This document shows, piece after piece, positions 35,406-54,650 of a stretch of 64,000 nucleotides of DNA (position 1 is the first letter of the stretch; each line of letters begins with the position of its first letter). The notes beneath the pieces were generated by a model. It ran no database searches and was not told the DNA's origin. It saw only the letters and a list, made by a program, of their open reading frames with translations. Source of the stretch: Brachyhypopomus gauderio (taxonomy: Eukaryota > Chordata > Actinopteri > Gymnotiformes > Hypopomidae); assembly GCF_052324685.1 (NCBI RefSeq), contig NC_135212.1, positions 45,262,212 to 45,326,211 of the forward strand. Reading direction: 5' to 3'. The position numbers were made by a program, and so were the translations under genes.

Positions 35406-36171
35406 GCCTCAATCTCGCACATCCTCGCCAGCTGAGCGCGTCACAGCCGACGGAAGCACGCAGTATTTCAATACATATTCATGAAGATTATATTTACAAC
35501 CTCATTTGTTCTTCTTTTTTTTGCTTTTTTTCCCCTCACCCCCCAACAGTTTACTGCAAGGGACTTAAAGAGCAGTGTTAACAGCTATGGCCCCTCCCCT
35601 CAACGAATAACTTAACACAATGGGTTCTCCGCTCTCCCCCTTCCATCTCTGCCTCACTGCATTTCATTAATAATACCTCTGAATAAACATTTCTATACAT
35701 ATATCTCTATCTTAAAAAAAAAACCAAAACAAAAAAAAAACACCCTTAAAATATTGGAGTGACTGGTGATGGCTGAGGTTCCCGAGTGTGTTACTCTTAA
35801 GTGCGCTGACGTCTTAGCCCCGCCCCTCAGGACCCTCCCTGGCAGCCATTCCTGTTATTCAGCAGCTCTCAGCACATCTCTGGAGGAGCCTCTGCCGTCG
35901 CCAGTCACCCGACCTGGTCTGGCATCTGGTCTCTGTTTTCTAGTTCCCCTCTGTCTTTGTTCATTTCTTCTCATTTTAAATCACTCATGTTTCTAGTTTC
36001 ATCTCTATAAACTTTTTGTCCTCTCTCAGGCATTTTTTTTTTCTTTTTATTCCCTCTCGGTTTGGCGCCCATTTTTCTCTCTGCCGGGCCTGTGTGTCGC
36101 TCTCTCAGTCCGTCCGCCGTCTCCGCCCCGTCTGTCCATCCACCCGTCCGTCCAGATGAGGCCTGGGCCCC

Positions 36172-42140
<5,969 letters not shown>

Positions 42141-42691
42141 CTGTAATAAGAGACAGAGAAATGGTTAGACAATAGATCAAAGCCTAATTACTCCAACAAA
42201 CAAAAAAATGTTACACTTCAGAAGGGAAACCTAAGCCAGTAATTGCATGTAAAGAAGTGTTAAGGAACAGTAAGGAGGGGGTGGCAGATTTCACAGGCAC
42301 TTTCAGCACGGTGACTGGACATATTCTTGCCTGTCAGAGGGGAAGCGCTCAGTGCAGAGTGTAGGAATGGATGTTTCTTTATTCCTCCCTCCACATGTGT
42401 CACCCAGTCATATCCAGCTGCTTACACTTCCATTAAAGCTGTTTATATTGGTCCTCTTTTTATAAAATGCACTACACCACACTGCAAGGTCAAGACTTAA
42501 TACTTGATAAAGAGGTTAATTTAACCAGGAGGACTTGAACATTTTGAGAAACCGACGACCAAAAAAAAAAAATCTCAATTCATGCAGCATCAGAACTATT
42601 AATTAGCCCACCATATAAATTAGTAGGCCTTGCTTAATGAAACGCTGATGATCAGTTCTGCACAGTTGACTCCTGCTTCTGGTCATAGTTC

Positions 42692-42777
42692 TGCACGGAC
42701 GCACGGCTACACCCTCCGTGCATGGTTGCATGGCTGCATGGCTACACCCTCTGTGCATGGACGCACGGCTACACCCA
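42692..42777. repeat. Short minisatellite (GCATGGCTACACCCTC units)
   Basis: About two and a half units of GCACGG/GCATGG + CTACACCCTC(C/T)GTGCATGG. Internal 8-bp TGCATGGC repeats are also present. Confidence 0.7.
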
Positions 42778-43182
42778 CGCCTCTCAATGTGAACACCATT
42801 TAAAAGACAGAACGGCCCCTCGGCCAGAGCTCAGCAGCTCTCCTCCTGCTCAGTGTTCACCTGTGTTAGTCCTTCGCTATAAAACGCAATGGCCTGCACT
42901 GAATGCAAGAACCAAGGTCCTTCAAGAGAAGCACACGGAGTACACAAGTAGACCCCACCCCCACCCAAGGACCTTCGAACAGACTAGTCAAGATAGGACT
43001 TCCGAAAAGACTTGGGCACACCTCGCGAGAGGGAATAAACAAACAGCCAACAGGAGTGAACGGTGCGCACGCACAAGTGAGCAGCTAATGCAGGCGGAGA
43101 GGGGGAAGTGGCCGGGGGAAGACAGGAGGGTGTGTGTGAGCGTAGCAGCATGCAGGGTCTCCTGCATGTGGCAAGCATGAGC

Positions 43183-43283
43183 AGGGGGAGAGAGGGAGGG
43201 GGCGGGGCAGAGGGGGGGGGGGGCAGAGGGGGAGAGGGAGGGGCGGGGCAGAGGGAGGGGGCGGGGCAGAGGGGGAGAGGGAG
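43183..43283. repeat. G-rich minisatellite (GGGGCGGGGCAGAGGGGGAG units)
   Basis: Repeated GGGGCGGGGCAGAGGG / GGGGGAGAGGGAGG blocks with many runs of at least three G, one of them 12 G long. The plus strand could form several G-quadruplexes; the transcribed igf2bp1 strand would carry the C-rich complement. Confidence 0.8.
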
Positions 43284-43521
43284 CAGCGAGTGGAGATTGA
43301 ATGGGTATATTGAAACCGGACACTGACGACTGTAGTACACTGCCAGCTGTCCTGGAAGGCAATCAGCACATGAGAGGGAGGGAGGGAGAGAGGGAGGGAT
43401 GGACGGAGAGAGAAGACAGACTGACAGAAAAAGAGAAAAGAGGGAATAAGGAGCAACAGAGTGACTGTCAGAGCCAAACATGATGAAGAAGCAAATAAAG
43501 AAATAAAAAAAACACAGAGGG

Positions 43522-43524
<3 letters not shown>

Positions 43525-43576
<52 letters not shown>
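43525..43576. repeat. (GA)n microsatellite
   Basis: About 52 bp of uninterrupted GA. A serine/leucine-repeat ORF on the other strand is only its translation. Confidence 0.95.
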
Positions 43577-43581
<5 letters not shown>

Positions 43582-44698
43582 AATCACCTTTCCAAACCGG
43601 AGGAAAACAATAAGCTGACAAGGAGAGTGGGAAAACATGATAGTGTCCATCACACCAGGCCACCCCAGCGCGGAGGTCAGGAGGTCAACTGGCCAGCAGC
43701 ACCATAATGCTACACTACAAATACCATTCTTGGTGTTCTATAACATTTTATCTGATGTTCAGGGAAAAAAGTGTCACTTTTTTAAAAACTCTTGCTATTG
43801 CATGGTGGCGCCTGCAGAGGGAGCGTTTGATCTTGGGGAACTGAGAGCGAGGACAGAAGAACATGGAAGGAAGTTCATGCCAAAGGGTCAGGGGGAGGAG
43901 CTCAGCTTGCAGCTTGGCTCTGCTGTGAAGTCTGGGAAAGGGTTAAAAGCAGAAACCCTGATGACCTCTGAACCCAGAAGGTCACACCCACTGGCTGAAG
44001 AATGGAGATCCCACCCCCCTGCACCCTATATGCTGGGCAACAGAACCAATCAGGTCACAAAAGCTTTACCCAGGGCCAAAGGGATTAGACAATTTAAATC
44101 ACTATAACTTGAGAGTGTGTCTTGGTTGAGTTTTTTTTTTGTATGTAAAACCCAATTATCCAGACAGAAAAGTAGGAGCACTATTCTGATCTAGGATCAG
44201 GTCCTTTGAGGGTCGCTTCAAACAAGATGTCGGAGTTCATGGTGTCGGCCATTTTGTTGGCTTCCTTGTCTCTCGTGAGCCATGTGGTAGTCAACCAGCT
44301 ACATAATGAAATGTCTCCTTCCTCGCCTTTCCAAACACACTCCTTCAGGACTCCACAGGTATGGGGAAACCACAGTGTTCACAGATAATGGCCCAACTTA
44401 ACCAAACCGATACGCAAGTCCCAAAATCGCTAGCCTGCTCTAGTGCCAATAATCAATAACTCCTGGCTATACGCCTCTCCAATCCTGATGCTTCAGCAGT
44501 CCCACACACACACAAACACACGCACTCACACACAAACATACGCACACACACCTCCCACCATCCCCTCCCTTCCACAAAGATACAAACACCAAACATACCC
44601 CCCTTTGCATCATAGGCCGTCAGACCCGAAACATTTCTTATGCATTAAGCCATAGGCTAGAAATGGTGTGGCGACAAAAAGATGGATGGTGTTTGGGC

Positions 44699-44719
44699 GG
44701 GGGGGGGGGGGGGGGGGGG
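44699..44719. repeat. G homopolymer (21 bp)
   Basis: One of six long G/C homopolymers in the window; lengths are prone to assembly error. Confidence 0.9.
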
Positions 44720-45076
44720 ACGACGACACACTTTTGTGTAGACTCTCTTCCTATTGTTTGGTCATGGCCGGCATGGGGGAGCCTTAATTACAATTTCAAA
44801 GCTAAATATGCATGTTGCTTCCACTGCCAGACTGCTTATGGCTGTGGTCTTAAGTAACCAGCTTGAGGTGAGGCCCAGAACACTGCTGGTCTTCCATGAC
44901 AGAGTCTGGCAGAAGATCCTCGACAGAGAGGCACAAAAACAAACATCACACAAGATGGCTCCATCGACATCTACACCTGTGAGACAGAAGAAGCCAGAGA
45001 GCTTTGCTAACGGACATTCTGGAGAAAGATGGCAGGATAACTGTAGAACAAATGCAGAAAGAGAGGCTGGGGTGGT

Positions 45077-45098
45077 GGGGGGGGGGGGGGGGGGGGGG
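45077..45098. repeat. G homopolymer (22 bp)
   Basis: A long G run in non-coding sequence. Confidence 0.9.
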
Positions 45099-45447
45099 CA
45101 GTGTTCCTCTAAAAAGCTCAAAAGGTGAAGGCTCTTTAGAACACCCTGGAGTAAGACAGTGAGGTTCGTTCTACGGGGGATGGGGGTTATTCTTTGGTAT
45201 TGTCCATTAGCACTGGGGGCAGGGTCAAGCACCGCATTTCAAAGGATCAGCCCTTTGTGCCAGGGCTAGTCAATCTTTAAAGATTTGAAGTAGCACGCAG
45301 CTTAAAATGAGATATGTCTGTGCAGATGAATAACAATCAGTCTGAGGACGGACGCGCCGGCGCGTGCACGTGCACGGCTGCACCACCTGTGTGTGCTCCA
45401 TCACACGGAGTACTCGGACAGCTCGGGGGGCCTACGTCATGGGGAGG

Positions 45448-45449
<2 letters not shown>

Positions 45450-45479
<30 letters not shown>
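45450..45479. repeat. C homopolymer (30 bp)
   Basis: The longest homopolymer in the window. Apparent poly-proline ORFs through it are artefacts of the repeat. Confidence 0.9.
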
Positions 45480-45481
<2 letters not shown>

Positions 45482-45979
45482 CGATGTGGCTCGTCCTTGT
45501 TCGGAGCGTTCGGCTCATACGCGCATGGAGCAGGCGTACAGACCCACAGGCTTGTGTGCGCACACACGCACACACACGCACGCACACAGCCAGCCAATGT
45601 CTTTCATGTTATACACCACTACTCCGCACACACGTGCACACTCCCGCCATCAACATACATAATGCATACGCCCCTGCAAACGTGCACAACAAAGCCACAA
45701 AGCAGGTGTGTGTGTGTGTTGCCGCGCAGCCGTTACGGAGGCCAGCTCCCCCAGACGGCCCTTCTGCTGCTGAAAGCGCAGGAGAGATGGCCTGGTGCAT
45801 GATGGGACAGCCTCAGCTGATGCGGAGGAACCGGCAGGTCACCCCACCCCCACCTTCACCCCCACCCCCTTCAGAGCTGCAGACAATGAGACACATTCCA
45901 TGCCTCGTAATTATAAACATGCTTTCAAACACAGCCGACACAAGAAGCACAAACAAGCACCCGCCCCAATAGACATGGT

Positions 45980-46028
<49 letters not shown>
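45980..46028. repeat. (AC)n microsatellite
   Basis: About 49 bp of uninterrupted AC. Confidence 0.95.
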
Positions 46029-46030
<2 letters not shown>

Positions 46031-46693
46031 CAAATATCAATAAAACAAAAACCAGCAAACAGGTATCAGAATGTACCTGGCCACGCCTCCACAGAGGGGC
46101 CATCACTCTACGCTGCCCCACCAAGTACATAAGCAATGCATACAAATGCATGTGCCCAATACAAGCACACACAATACCCCGCCACAATGCCCGACACCCT
46201 CACCCGCATGACAGAGCCGTGTCCACACTGCTCTCTCAATGACAACGAGCTGCAGGACACTCTTGGCAGCTTCCTGAATGTGTGGGTCTCCGCCCCCGCC
46301 CACCACCACCACTCAACGCCCTTTTTGTTGTGTTTTTTTATATAGCAGACTCTGAGGATGCCTTACTGGATGTCCAAAAATGGAAACTGCACAGCTGTTG
46401 GAGCACCAAATGTAACGTCGTGTTATACTTTACAAACGTAACATTGGTGACATACAAATGGACTGTAGGGATATACTCTACACATGTAACACTGCAATAC
46501 TTTATAAATGTAACAGTGATTGACCGTACAAGTCCAAGGTCAACCATCCAGTAAAAATGTAGTTCCTTTTAATAGCAAGGACTTTTCTGACAAGGTTTTC
46601 CATGCTGAGACGGGAGGATAAGCTTACGTCTTATTTTTCACTCCGCTCTTATTCAACTTTACAAGTCATTTTCTCTCCCCCCACCCAAAGCAT

Positions 46694-46715
46694 CCCCCCC
46701 CCCCCCCCCCCCCCC
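46694..46715. repeat. C homopolymer (22 bp)
   Basis: A long C run in non-coding sequence. Confidence 0.9.
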
Positions 46716-47189
46716 AGACAATTTAATGGAAGACAATTAACTGCTAAACCTTACTGGTCAGGATCATCCCACTGTACAGATAAAAGACAACAAGAATGCA
46801 GAGCAGAATAGTTCAATTTTCAGAGCTACCATTCTGGCTGGTTTACATATAAGCTATATTTACTAGAATAAATAAATACCTTGTTTGCATTCTTAATATG
46901 CTACTCTTGCTATATTTCACCCACCAAGCACAAACGTGACACACTGATGAACAATACACAAACCGATATCCCACAAATCAGGTACTATTCTCAACATGGC
47001 TTTTGAAGAGGAGAGTCCAGCAAAGAACATGATTACACACTAACTTTAATGAACCGATCGACAGGTCATCATTTCATCTGTACTGATAATTCCACTTAAA
47101 TGTATTAGTCAGCAATGTAACACCACCAACATAACCTCTATGGTCAAGTACAATGGAGAAAAAAAAAATTTCAGACCCCAAAAGGGCGG

Positions 47190-47191
<2 letters not shown>

Positions 47192-47235
<44 letters not shown>
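47192..47235. repeat. (AC)n microsatellite
   Basis: About 44 bp of uninterrupted AC. Confidence 0.95.
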
Positions 47236-47237
<2 letters not shown>

Positions 47238-47239
47238 CT

Positions 47240-50200
47240 TAAAGAGGACCATACCAACTAATTAACCATACGAGACCCCCGATAGGAGTGATGGGTCAAA
47301 CAGGAAGCCTAACACACAGGAAGCATCCCAGTCAAGCAGCATGGTTAACACAATCAACCTTTGCCTCGCCACTTCCTGTTGGCCATTTCTCATTCAACCA
47401 ATCAGCAACACAGTTGAAAGGGCAAGGGGAGGCGGCAGCAAAAAGGCGGGGAGAATGGAGAGAGCAAGAAACAATGGACCTCCAAGGAGAGAAAAGCAGC
47501 ACTCTTACGGCACCTCTCCCCCCCCCAGAACACATGCACATGTGCACGTATGCACAGAGCCAGACAGAGACAAACGCTTCTTCTCAACATCCAAGCTGAA
47601 GCGGATGTGCAAAGGGAATAAAAAACAAAACACCTTTCCAATAGGTGAACGCCATCAAAAACTCTCAGCTCAGTGCTTTAGATACCAATAGCTTGGCCTA
47701 CAAACAGCAAGGTTAAGCATGGGCTCCTCCCATCAATATGGCGGCGTTAGCGGAGGAAAGGAATCAGCCTTCTGAGAGACCTGCAAAAACCAGCTCAGGG
47801 CAGAGGGAGCCCCTTCTGCATCAATCTTAAACCAGCTCTCCCAACCTACACACTAATCTGAAGAAGACAAGTCCCAAAAGCTTCCAAAACAATTCCAGCG
47901 TTGTCGTGTGAGAGCTACGATCACTCATAACATTTAAGTCTGCTAATTCTGGGGGAAAACCCCTAATGACAGCACTCCAGCTGTAGGACGTCAGTCTCTT
48001 ATTTAAACAAAGATGGCCGTGGTCTATATAGTCTATTATATTACAGTCTGTAGCAAGGCAGTAGTATCTTCAGCTTAAGCTAAACAAAAATCTAAAAGGC
48101 TTGATGATTCAAGGACGCTTTTCTCCCTTTTAGGTCTCCATAATGCAAATTATCCTAATCACTGATAAATGCTGTCTTATGACAAGCATGCTGCACATGG
48201 CAGCCTCTTACGGTTTGTTTAAAGCAGAAAATGTCCAAATTAGAAATTCAGTATGTGAACATGATTAGATAATTAATTAAAAATTATCTAAATAAACTGT
48301 AATTAATTGACAAGCGTTAATGTGGTCAGCTATGACCTAAGCATGTATCTGTAAATAAGAGATACAGCGTTTTAGTTTGTTACAAACAAAATTAAAATGG
48401 AAAGAATTGAAAAAATACTTTCTGTAAATAACAAGCAACAGACCTTAAATAATCTGTTACACAAACTGTGTGATTCATATTCACTGCCTTTACCATCCAG
48501 AAACCATCTAGTCTCTAAAATAAAAAGAAAAATCATTTATTGAACTGCTTGAACACAAAGTTAAAATAAAACCAAAGCCAACAGGTTTATCTAATCGAGA
48601 TAACCGGCAGTTAGGGGCAGTCTGTAGTGAAGGACTTGACAATTATCTGATATGTTGAGGCAGGACTGTGGATCCCAAAGAATGACTTGAGCTCTGCAGT
48701 GTGCAGATCGCCCCTGGCCTCGCAATGAGGACTACTCCGAGAGATCACAAATCCAGCTAACAGATTCCAGGAGATCGTGCAAAGATCTATCTGGAGGAAC
48801 CCAGTAATGTTCCTAGTGCATGCGCTGAACTGCAGGCTGAGGGGGTTGGTGGGAAGGAGGGGAGAGGCTCCTCGGAGTTCTTACCAGCTAGCTAGCAGGA
48901 GTCCACCAGGGAAGCTCTAAGCTGATTACAACCTAGGTGGGCAAGGCCACCTTCCTCAGAGGCTGCTCAAGTCAATGAAATTGCTCCCCCGAAGCCCAGT
49001 TAAGCAACTGGATCACAGTCCTCTTCAGGGGTGGGACAGAGGGGCCACACACACATTGATAGTGATCGGAGGCCCCGTGTATCAAACTTCTCACTGTGAG
49101 AGCTGATCCCAGATCTGTGAATTTGCCCTCTACATCCTATTGAAATGAGTTGAGACGGGCACTGATGAGCAGATCTCAGATTAGCGCTCGTCCTCCGTCA
49201 AGCTTTTTGCAGCGTTCTCTTCTTCATGCTGAAAACAGTGCAGCAAAGGCACGGCAACATCACGAGGACCCACCAGCATCCCCTCCCCCCCCTCTCCATG
49301 TTCACAGTACCTGATAGAGCCACCATCCCCCACTCAGCTCTGCTTTCTTTTCTTCAACCCACCCCACTAAGAGGTCAAAGGTTATTCCACAAGCATGACA
49401 ATCAAGGCACAGTGATGCAACATTAACCCTTTGCATGCCCGAAAAGGGAGAGAGAGACAGAGGGGGAGAAAAGGCGGGCATAATCACTGTGGCTTGCTTG
49501 CTATGTGGTATCGAAATCATTGTGCACTACCAGGAAGAAAGAAACACTATAGCTAGAAACACTAGCCTCTTCCTGCTGAACACTTCTGATATGGTTGGCA
49601 TAACTCAGAGATAGAGCATGCCCTCGTTACCTGTTGAGTTTTTAACAAACAGGTCTAAGCCCTCAAAAGATAAAAGGTCATCTAATATCAGGCAAGAGGG
49701 ACTGAAACAAAACTATTTAATGTTTGCTGACTCTGAGAACCACAGTTGAAAATGTACTCTTTCCCTCCCTATAGGTGTAGCTGTAGAAACTTGTAAAGTT
49801 GTAAGTAATGCTTAGAACATCAGTGGACAACTTCCAAAGCTGTAGTGAAATCAGAGCTTAATCAAAAATCGGGACTGCAGCCAGTTTTAATTAAGCAATA
49901 AAAAAAAAATGGAGGCACTACTTACTAACGCACATGTGCAAACAAACAAAAATGTCACGGATGGAGACGTTCCATCATATATTTAAAGAGGAAAAAAAAG
50001 ACACTGAAAATGTTGGGAAAGGTTATACATTTTCTAGTGCACAAACATCAAGATCATACTTCAACCCATTCAATCCAAGTGTTGTGGCAGCTGGTGATGT
50101 ACTAAATCAATTTATGACTAACTTTAAGCCCTTAGAGCTGGTATACCAGCAAGAAGAAAAATCTGAAATTTTTTAAACCAATACTAATTTGTATTAACAT

Positions 50201-51720
50201 TGACCTACACAAAAATGGCAATTAAATTCTGTAAAGAAGCAAACGTAGCAAGAAGCATCAGGAACACACACAGCTCCAGAGCTGAAATTAGTTCATGCAA
50301 ATGCACTGTGCAAAATTTTTGACTAAAAAGACTCACAACCAATTAAAAAGACAAGCAATACTAACAAGCAGTATCAAAGATTAACGAGTCGTTCCAAATC
50401 CCTCCCTACTGTCAGAGTAGGATCAGTGGGGCAGGCAAGCATAACATATCATTCGCCACCATACATACTTCTGTGCTGCTATCCATCTAAGATTTGTTGA
50501 TTTTCTCACATATTCCAAGAATATGGCATCTGTTGTGAAATACATACATCACAGATACATCTACTGGAAAACTAGTTATGAAAACTGTTATGAAATTAGA
50601 ACTGTGCCATCCTGATCAGAATTGACCACTCGAGTCCACATATACCATAGAATTTGAGTAAAGTCACATGTATTCAAATGTAATGCTGTATGTGTATATC
50701 GCACAATATGAATCTCCATACAAAGTTTTGGAACTTAATTTGACAAAGCAAAAATATTCAAACTCCACACCCATTTTAAATACAGCTGAAACATCAGATT
50801 TCATTAAGCCTTGCAAAATGTACTACAGTTATCATAAAAATACAGAGGAAAAATTACTAGTGTAAAGTAAACGAACTAGTAGCTTTGCAAGGTAGCATAA
50901 AAACAGTGCAGTTTTTAATATTTTAGCAGATCATCACTAGCCCTGGTCTTGCAGTATAGTTTCATGCTGTAGGCTTTGTGCTTTCAAGCTGTGGAAACGT
51001 AATGTGATGTAAGTAAGACATGAAGCACAAGGCATATATTAATTTCCTAGGTTTTGATTGCCTGTAATAAAGATGACTAATTCGGTCCTCAATTAGTCTT
51101 CCTAAGTCCCATGACAATGTCTCAAAAGTTGAGTCTTCATTTAAGAGGACAAAAATCAAATGTTTGTGGACAGCTGACTTTGGTTTCATTTGTTTCTGAT
51201 TTAAAACCCTATATAAAAATCATAGAACAAAACTTAAGTCAAATTGACAGCCGTTATAACAATTCAAATAAAATAGAGATTTTTTTTATTCAAGATTTGG
51301 AATGGCCTTGCAAATCACAGATCTGTGCTTCTTGATGTTTTGCTGACATAGCCTTGAAGTGGATAACTTAAGCCAGCACATAGCAGCTGATCTAGGACCA
51401 GGTCCCATGCCTCACATCCTCCTGCTGATTCCACACAAACTGGATCCGAGTCCCAGTTCCACATCTCTCACAGTTGAAAATAAAACTACCATCAAGATCA
51501 CCGTCAGCATCAAACAATTTTACATATTGGCAAAGAACCGTGCGTTAAAACGAATTATCTCACATAGTGTCATTACCCCATTCACCAACACAAACTTGAA
51601 TTTAGAGAAATAAATAAATGTTTTCATGCTGTATATTTTAAAATAAAATATGCAAAAATGTATCATGGCTTTAATAAATTCATAATAAAAATTATCTTAA
51701 AACGCATTTGTGCTTGCTTG
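47240..51720. other. Non-coding sequence, presumed igf2bp1 intron
   Basis: Mostly AT-rich. I looked for RRM1 motifs (LYIGNL, GYAFVD, VPKKQR) on the minus strand and found none. The ORFs, such as 49934-50176, have no recognisable domain and no flanking splice logic. Confidence 0.45.
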
Positions 51721-51721
51721 T

Positions 51722-51785
<64 letters not shown>
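51722..51785. repeat. (GA)n microsatellite
   Basis: About 64 bp of GA with one CA interruption near the start. Confidence 0.95.
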
Positions 51786-51787
<2 letters not shown>

Positions 51788-52450
51788 TTGGGAGAGGAAG
51801 ACTTGGATTCTAGGAGCAACCATGCTTACTACTGCAATCAAGTCACAATGAACATAGAGCATCCTCAGCTGAGGAATGCTTCTGAACTAGAAACCAGTGG
51901 GGGTGGGAAAAAAAACCCTATGGTCCTTTCCTGCATTATCATGTTAAAAAAAACTCCTCCCTCTCCCTCTCTTTCTCTTTTGTCTTGGGAGCTCTGGAAT
52001 TTGGCAACATATGGTAGAGAGAGCGAGAGTTAGAGAAAGATTTCCAACTCATCTGCTAATAGATTTGTGAGCAGTTCTCAACCTTACATCAGAACATTTG
52101 ACCTCAAATGGAGGAATGCTCTGATGGTTTAAAAGAGCAGGCCGGGATTGAGGTTGGGGTTACAGGCAAACAAAGGCGCCACAGTTTATGCTGAGATGCA
52201 GCCGCCATGTTCCGCCAAAAGGAAAGAGGGTTTCGGTACATAAAACCAAGTTTTAAGCATCGTCCATCAAAAAAGACCATTCCGTGATATTTGCCATCAT
52301 AGTGCATGACTGACATTTTCTGAACAGGATTTAGTTTAAGGAATAAACGACTACGTGCAATATACGGATGGTAAGACAAAGAAGCAGTCGAAGTGGCCGT
52401 TGTGACGAATATAGCGTTCAATGTAAAGATAATGAAAAATTCCCTCAGAA
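51786..52450. other. Non-coding sequence with no identified feature
   Basis: A minus-strand open frame at 52104-52421 (105 aa) has no recognised domain, so I do not call it as a gene. Confidence 0.4.
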
Positions 52451-52800
52451 TTTGATTTATGGTCTATGACGATGATATCCGATCCGATGCATATACGTCA
52501 TGACAGCGAGTCAATGGACGGGTTAAGTGTAGGAAGGCGCCTCACAGTCAAGCGTATTTTGGGTCTTTTCGGCTTTTCGTCTGTTTAAGCGGTTTTTCGG
52601 GGGTGCTGTTAATGGTATGTGAAGTACAGCTCGTTACAAAACAACAACTTCTGTATCCATGTATTTCCATTAAGGTGACGTGCCCTTAGTATGGGTCAAA
52701 GTTCACGTTTCGCTCCGCTGCGAGTTAAGTCAGTACAAGATGGAAGCTGTGATGGTCTCCATTTTGTGACTGTGGGTAAGAACACGAGACGCTGTGACTG
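52450..52800. promoter_or_regulatory. CpG-containing block, possible regulatory element
   Basis: CpGs cluster here relative to the surroundings, with TACGTCATGAC (a CRE-like half-site, about 52495), a pyrimidine-rich stretch (TTTTCGGCTTTTCGTCTG) and AAGATGGAAGC / CCATTTTG (YY1-like, about 52738-52768). No convincing exon. It could be an intronic enhancer or an unannotated start site. Confidence 0.3.
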
Positions 52801-54650
52801 ACTACTGAATGAGTCAACAGACTCCGATAAGCAGTTGTCTAAAAAAGGGGCGGCTTACTTTGAGCACAAAGTTGACTAATAGCCACAATCAATACATTCT
52901 TCCATTCAGTTATAAACTCATCCGCCCCAGAGAAAGCTGCACAAATTTCTATAATTGGTGCAGTAGAAGGGTAAAAGTGTCACTAATAGAATAAGCATAT
53001 ACTGTATTTGGATAGCCTATGTCTTATTTTGAAGCTGGCCACGTGCAACATTTAATAAATATAGTTAACTTTAAGCCAACAACCATGTAATAAATCTGAA
53101 TAAAACAATACCATCTGCTCTCACTCGCCCTGCTCTCTCACACGCGCCATTTCGAGAGCAACCGAGGTGCTAGAGCTAAAATGGCACTTTGCTCGTTCAG
53201 ACGCACAACTGAGTAATTTTCTTAGTCTGTTCAGACGAATTCCGACTAAATTCGTATATGCATGAAAATAATTGTTTGTTTACCTCAATATTGCAAAATC
53301 ATGTCTAGGTCAAGATTTTTCTGATATTTGGTTGGTGAAAATTACACTTAACGTAAGATGTTAATAAATTGATGTATAGGAAAACATTAAAGGCTACAGT
53401 TCAAGTCGCAATAGGCCTACACCCATACCCAAATTAAATATAGGGCCAAACAATTAAAGTCTATTCATTAAAGACACTGCAAGAAGATATTAAGGTAAAT
53501 GGGGGAAAAAATGACACGAGCTGTTGTGGCAGTCTTCCTTACGGGCAAAATAACATGCGCCCGCATTGTGCGTCCAAAACATTTAGTAGCAAAAACACAT
53601 TTGAATGGATTCGTCACGATAACTAAAACCCTGTTATCGCGCCTTACAGTCACTACTTTTAGATGGGCCAGCTACACATTTAGGACAGACAAGTCGTATA
53701 ATACATTCTAACCTGTTGTATTTACACTTGAGGACCCCACATTGCACTCTTGCACAAATATCCCCGTAACATATCTTACACGTAGGTTACTGATTAGCTT
53801 TCTCTTGAGTATGTTGACATAATCAACAAAGATTTCTATTTTACCTTTCACCTTCCAAAATCTAAAACACCCCATACACCATCCCAGTCGAGTGAAATGT
53901 CATAATCTGATTTCCCTGCACTTTATTACTGCCCTTATTACTACAGTACGGCTTTCCACTTAAATGGAAGGTGTGGTAAGCCTATTTGAGCTACAGATTT
54001 CGCCCTTTAATAACCTTCCAGTTTAAAGCCTATCTTGAAGAACTCCGTCACAATTGCGAGAACAGGAATTGATGTATTTTACACTGTACATTTATACCCA
54101 GTTATCTCATCACATAGTCTACAAAGCCGGATTTTCTGGTTCAGTGCAATTGACATTAGTCTCAAGCACGTGAGCGAGCATAAGCAGCCATCTTCTGACA
54201 ACGCCCAATTACCACAATGAATCACGGTCACATGTGCGAGCGTTGTACGTTATAGGCACATATAACGCCAAGACATGTGTTCTGCAAACTGGTTAAGATT
54301 GCATTTACATGTCGAATTATGTTTGCAATTTCTCAGTCAAACGAATACAATTACATTGTATTCATCTCTATACATAGGACTTTAATAACTCAAATAGTAA
54401 AAATCCGTGTTTGGGGCTTTACACTGTCGTTTTGTAGACGAAAACCAATCTCCATTGTGCTGTAAAAGGATTGTTTTTATTTACACCTTCAGTAACATTA
54501 TTCGTTAGACATTTTAATTTCAAAAGGCAGACTAACCATAACCACAATATGCATCACACCATGGTCGATGCACAATCAAGTTTATTTAAAAAATGTAGGT
54601 TAAAGTACTAGAAGACAGCGTTAGTGCTTCCCAAAGAAGCCGTAGCGCAA
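52801..54650. other. Non-coding sequence with no identified feature
   Basis: AT-rich with scattered CpG. The short ORFs have no domain. Confidence 0.4.

Larger units (their letters stand above)
30740..36171 (-). other. igf2bp1: Long 3'UTR of igf2bp1 (about 5.4 kb)
   Basis: No coding exon is found downstream of the igf2bp1 stop (36172-36174). Minus-strand AATAAA signals lie at 36046-36051, 33355-33360 and 30753-30758, so short, medium and long 3'UTRs are possible. The interval contains five let-7 seed matches (separate entries), which all require 3'UTRs longer than the first signal. Human IGF2BP1 also has a very long let-7-regulated 3'UTR. The distal end is inferred, not proven. Confidence 0.55.
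42141..43500. other. Presumed igf2bp1 upstream intron: tandem repeats and G-rich minisatellite
   Basis: No exon is recognisable. A short minisatellite at about 42692-42777 repeats CGCACGGCTACACCCTCCGT / TGCATGGCTACACCCTCTGT. A G-rich minisatellite lies at 43183-43283. The large minus-strand ORF over 43085-43663 is a by-product of CT-rich sequence, not a gene. Confidence 0.5.

Noticed and set aside
43085-43663. Minus-strand ORF of 192 aa rich in Ser-Leu
   Set aside because: It is the translation of a (GA)n microsatellite and a G-rich minisatellite.
43637-44107. Plus-strand ORF of 156 aa
   Set aside because: No recognisable domain, no low-complexity cause, but also no promoter, splice or conservation evidence; a chance ORF is expected at this scale.
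45314-45972. Plus-strand ORFs of 162 and 202 aa
   Set aside because: Their length comes from the 30-bp C run and CA-rich repeats. The frames encode poly-Pro and Thr-His repeats with no domain, and neighbouring frames are equally open.
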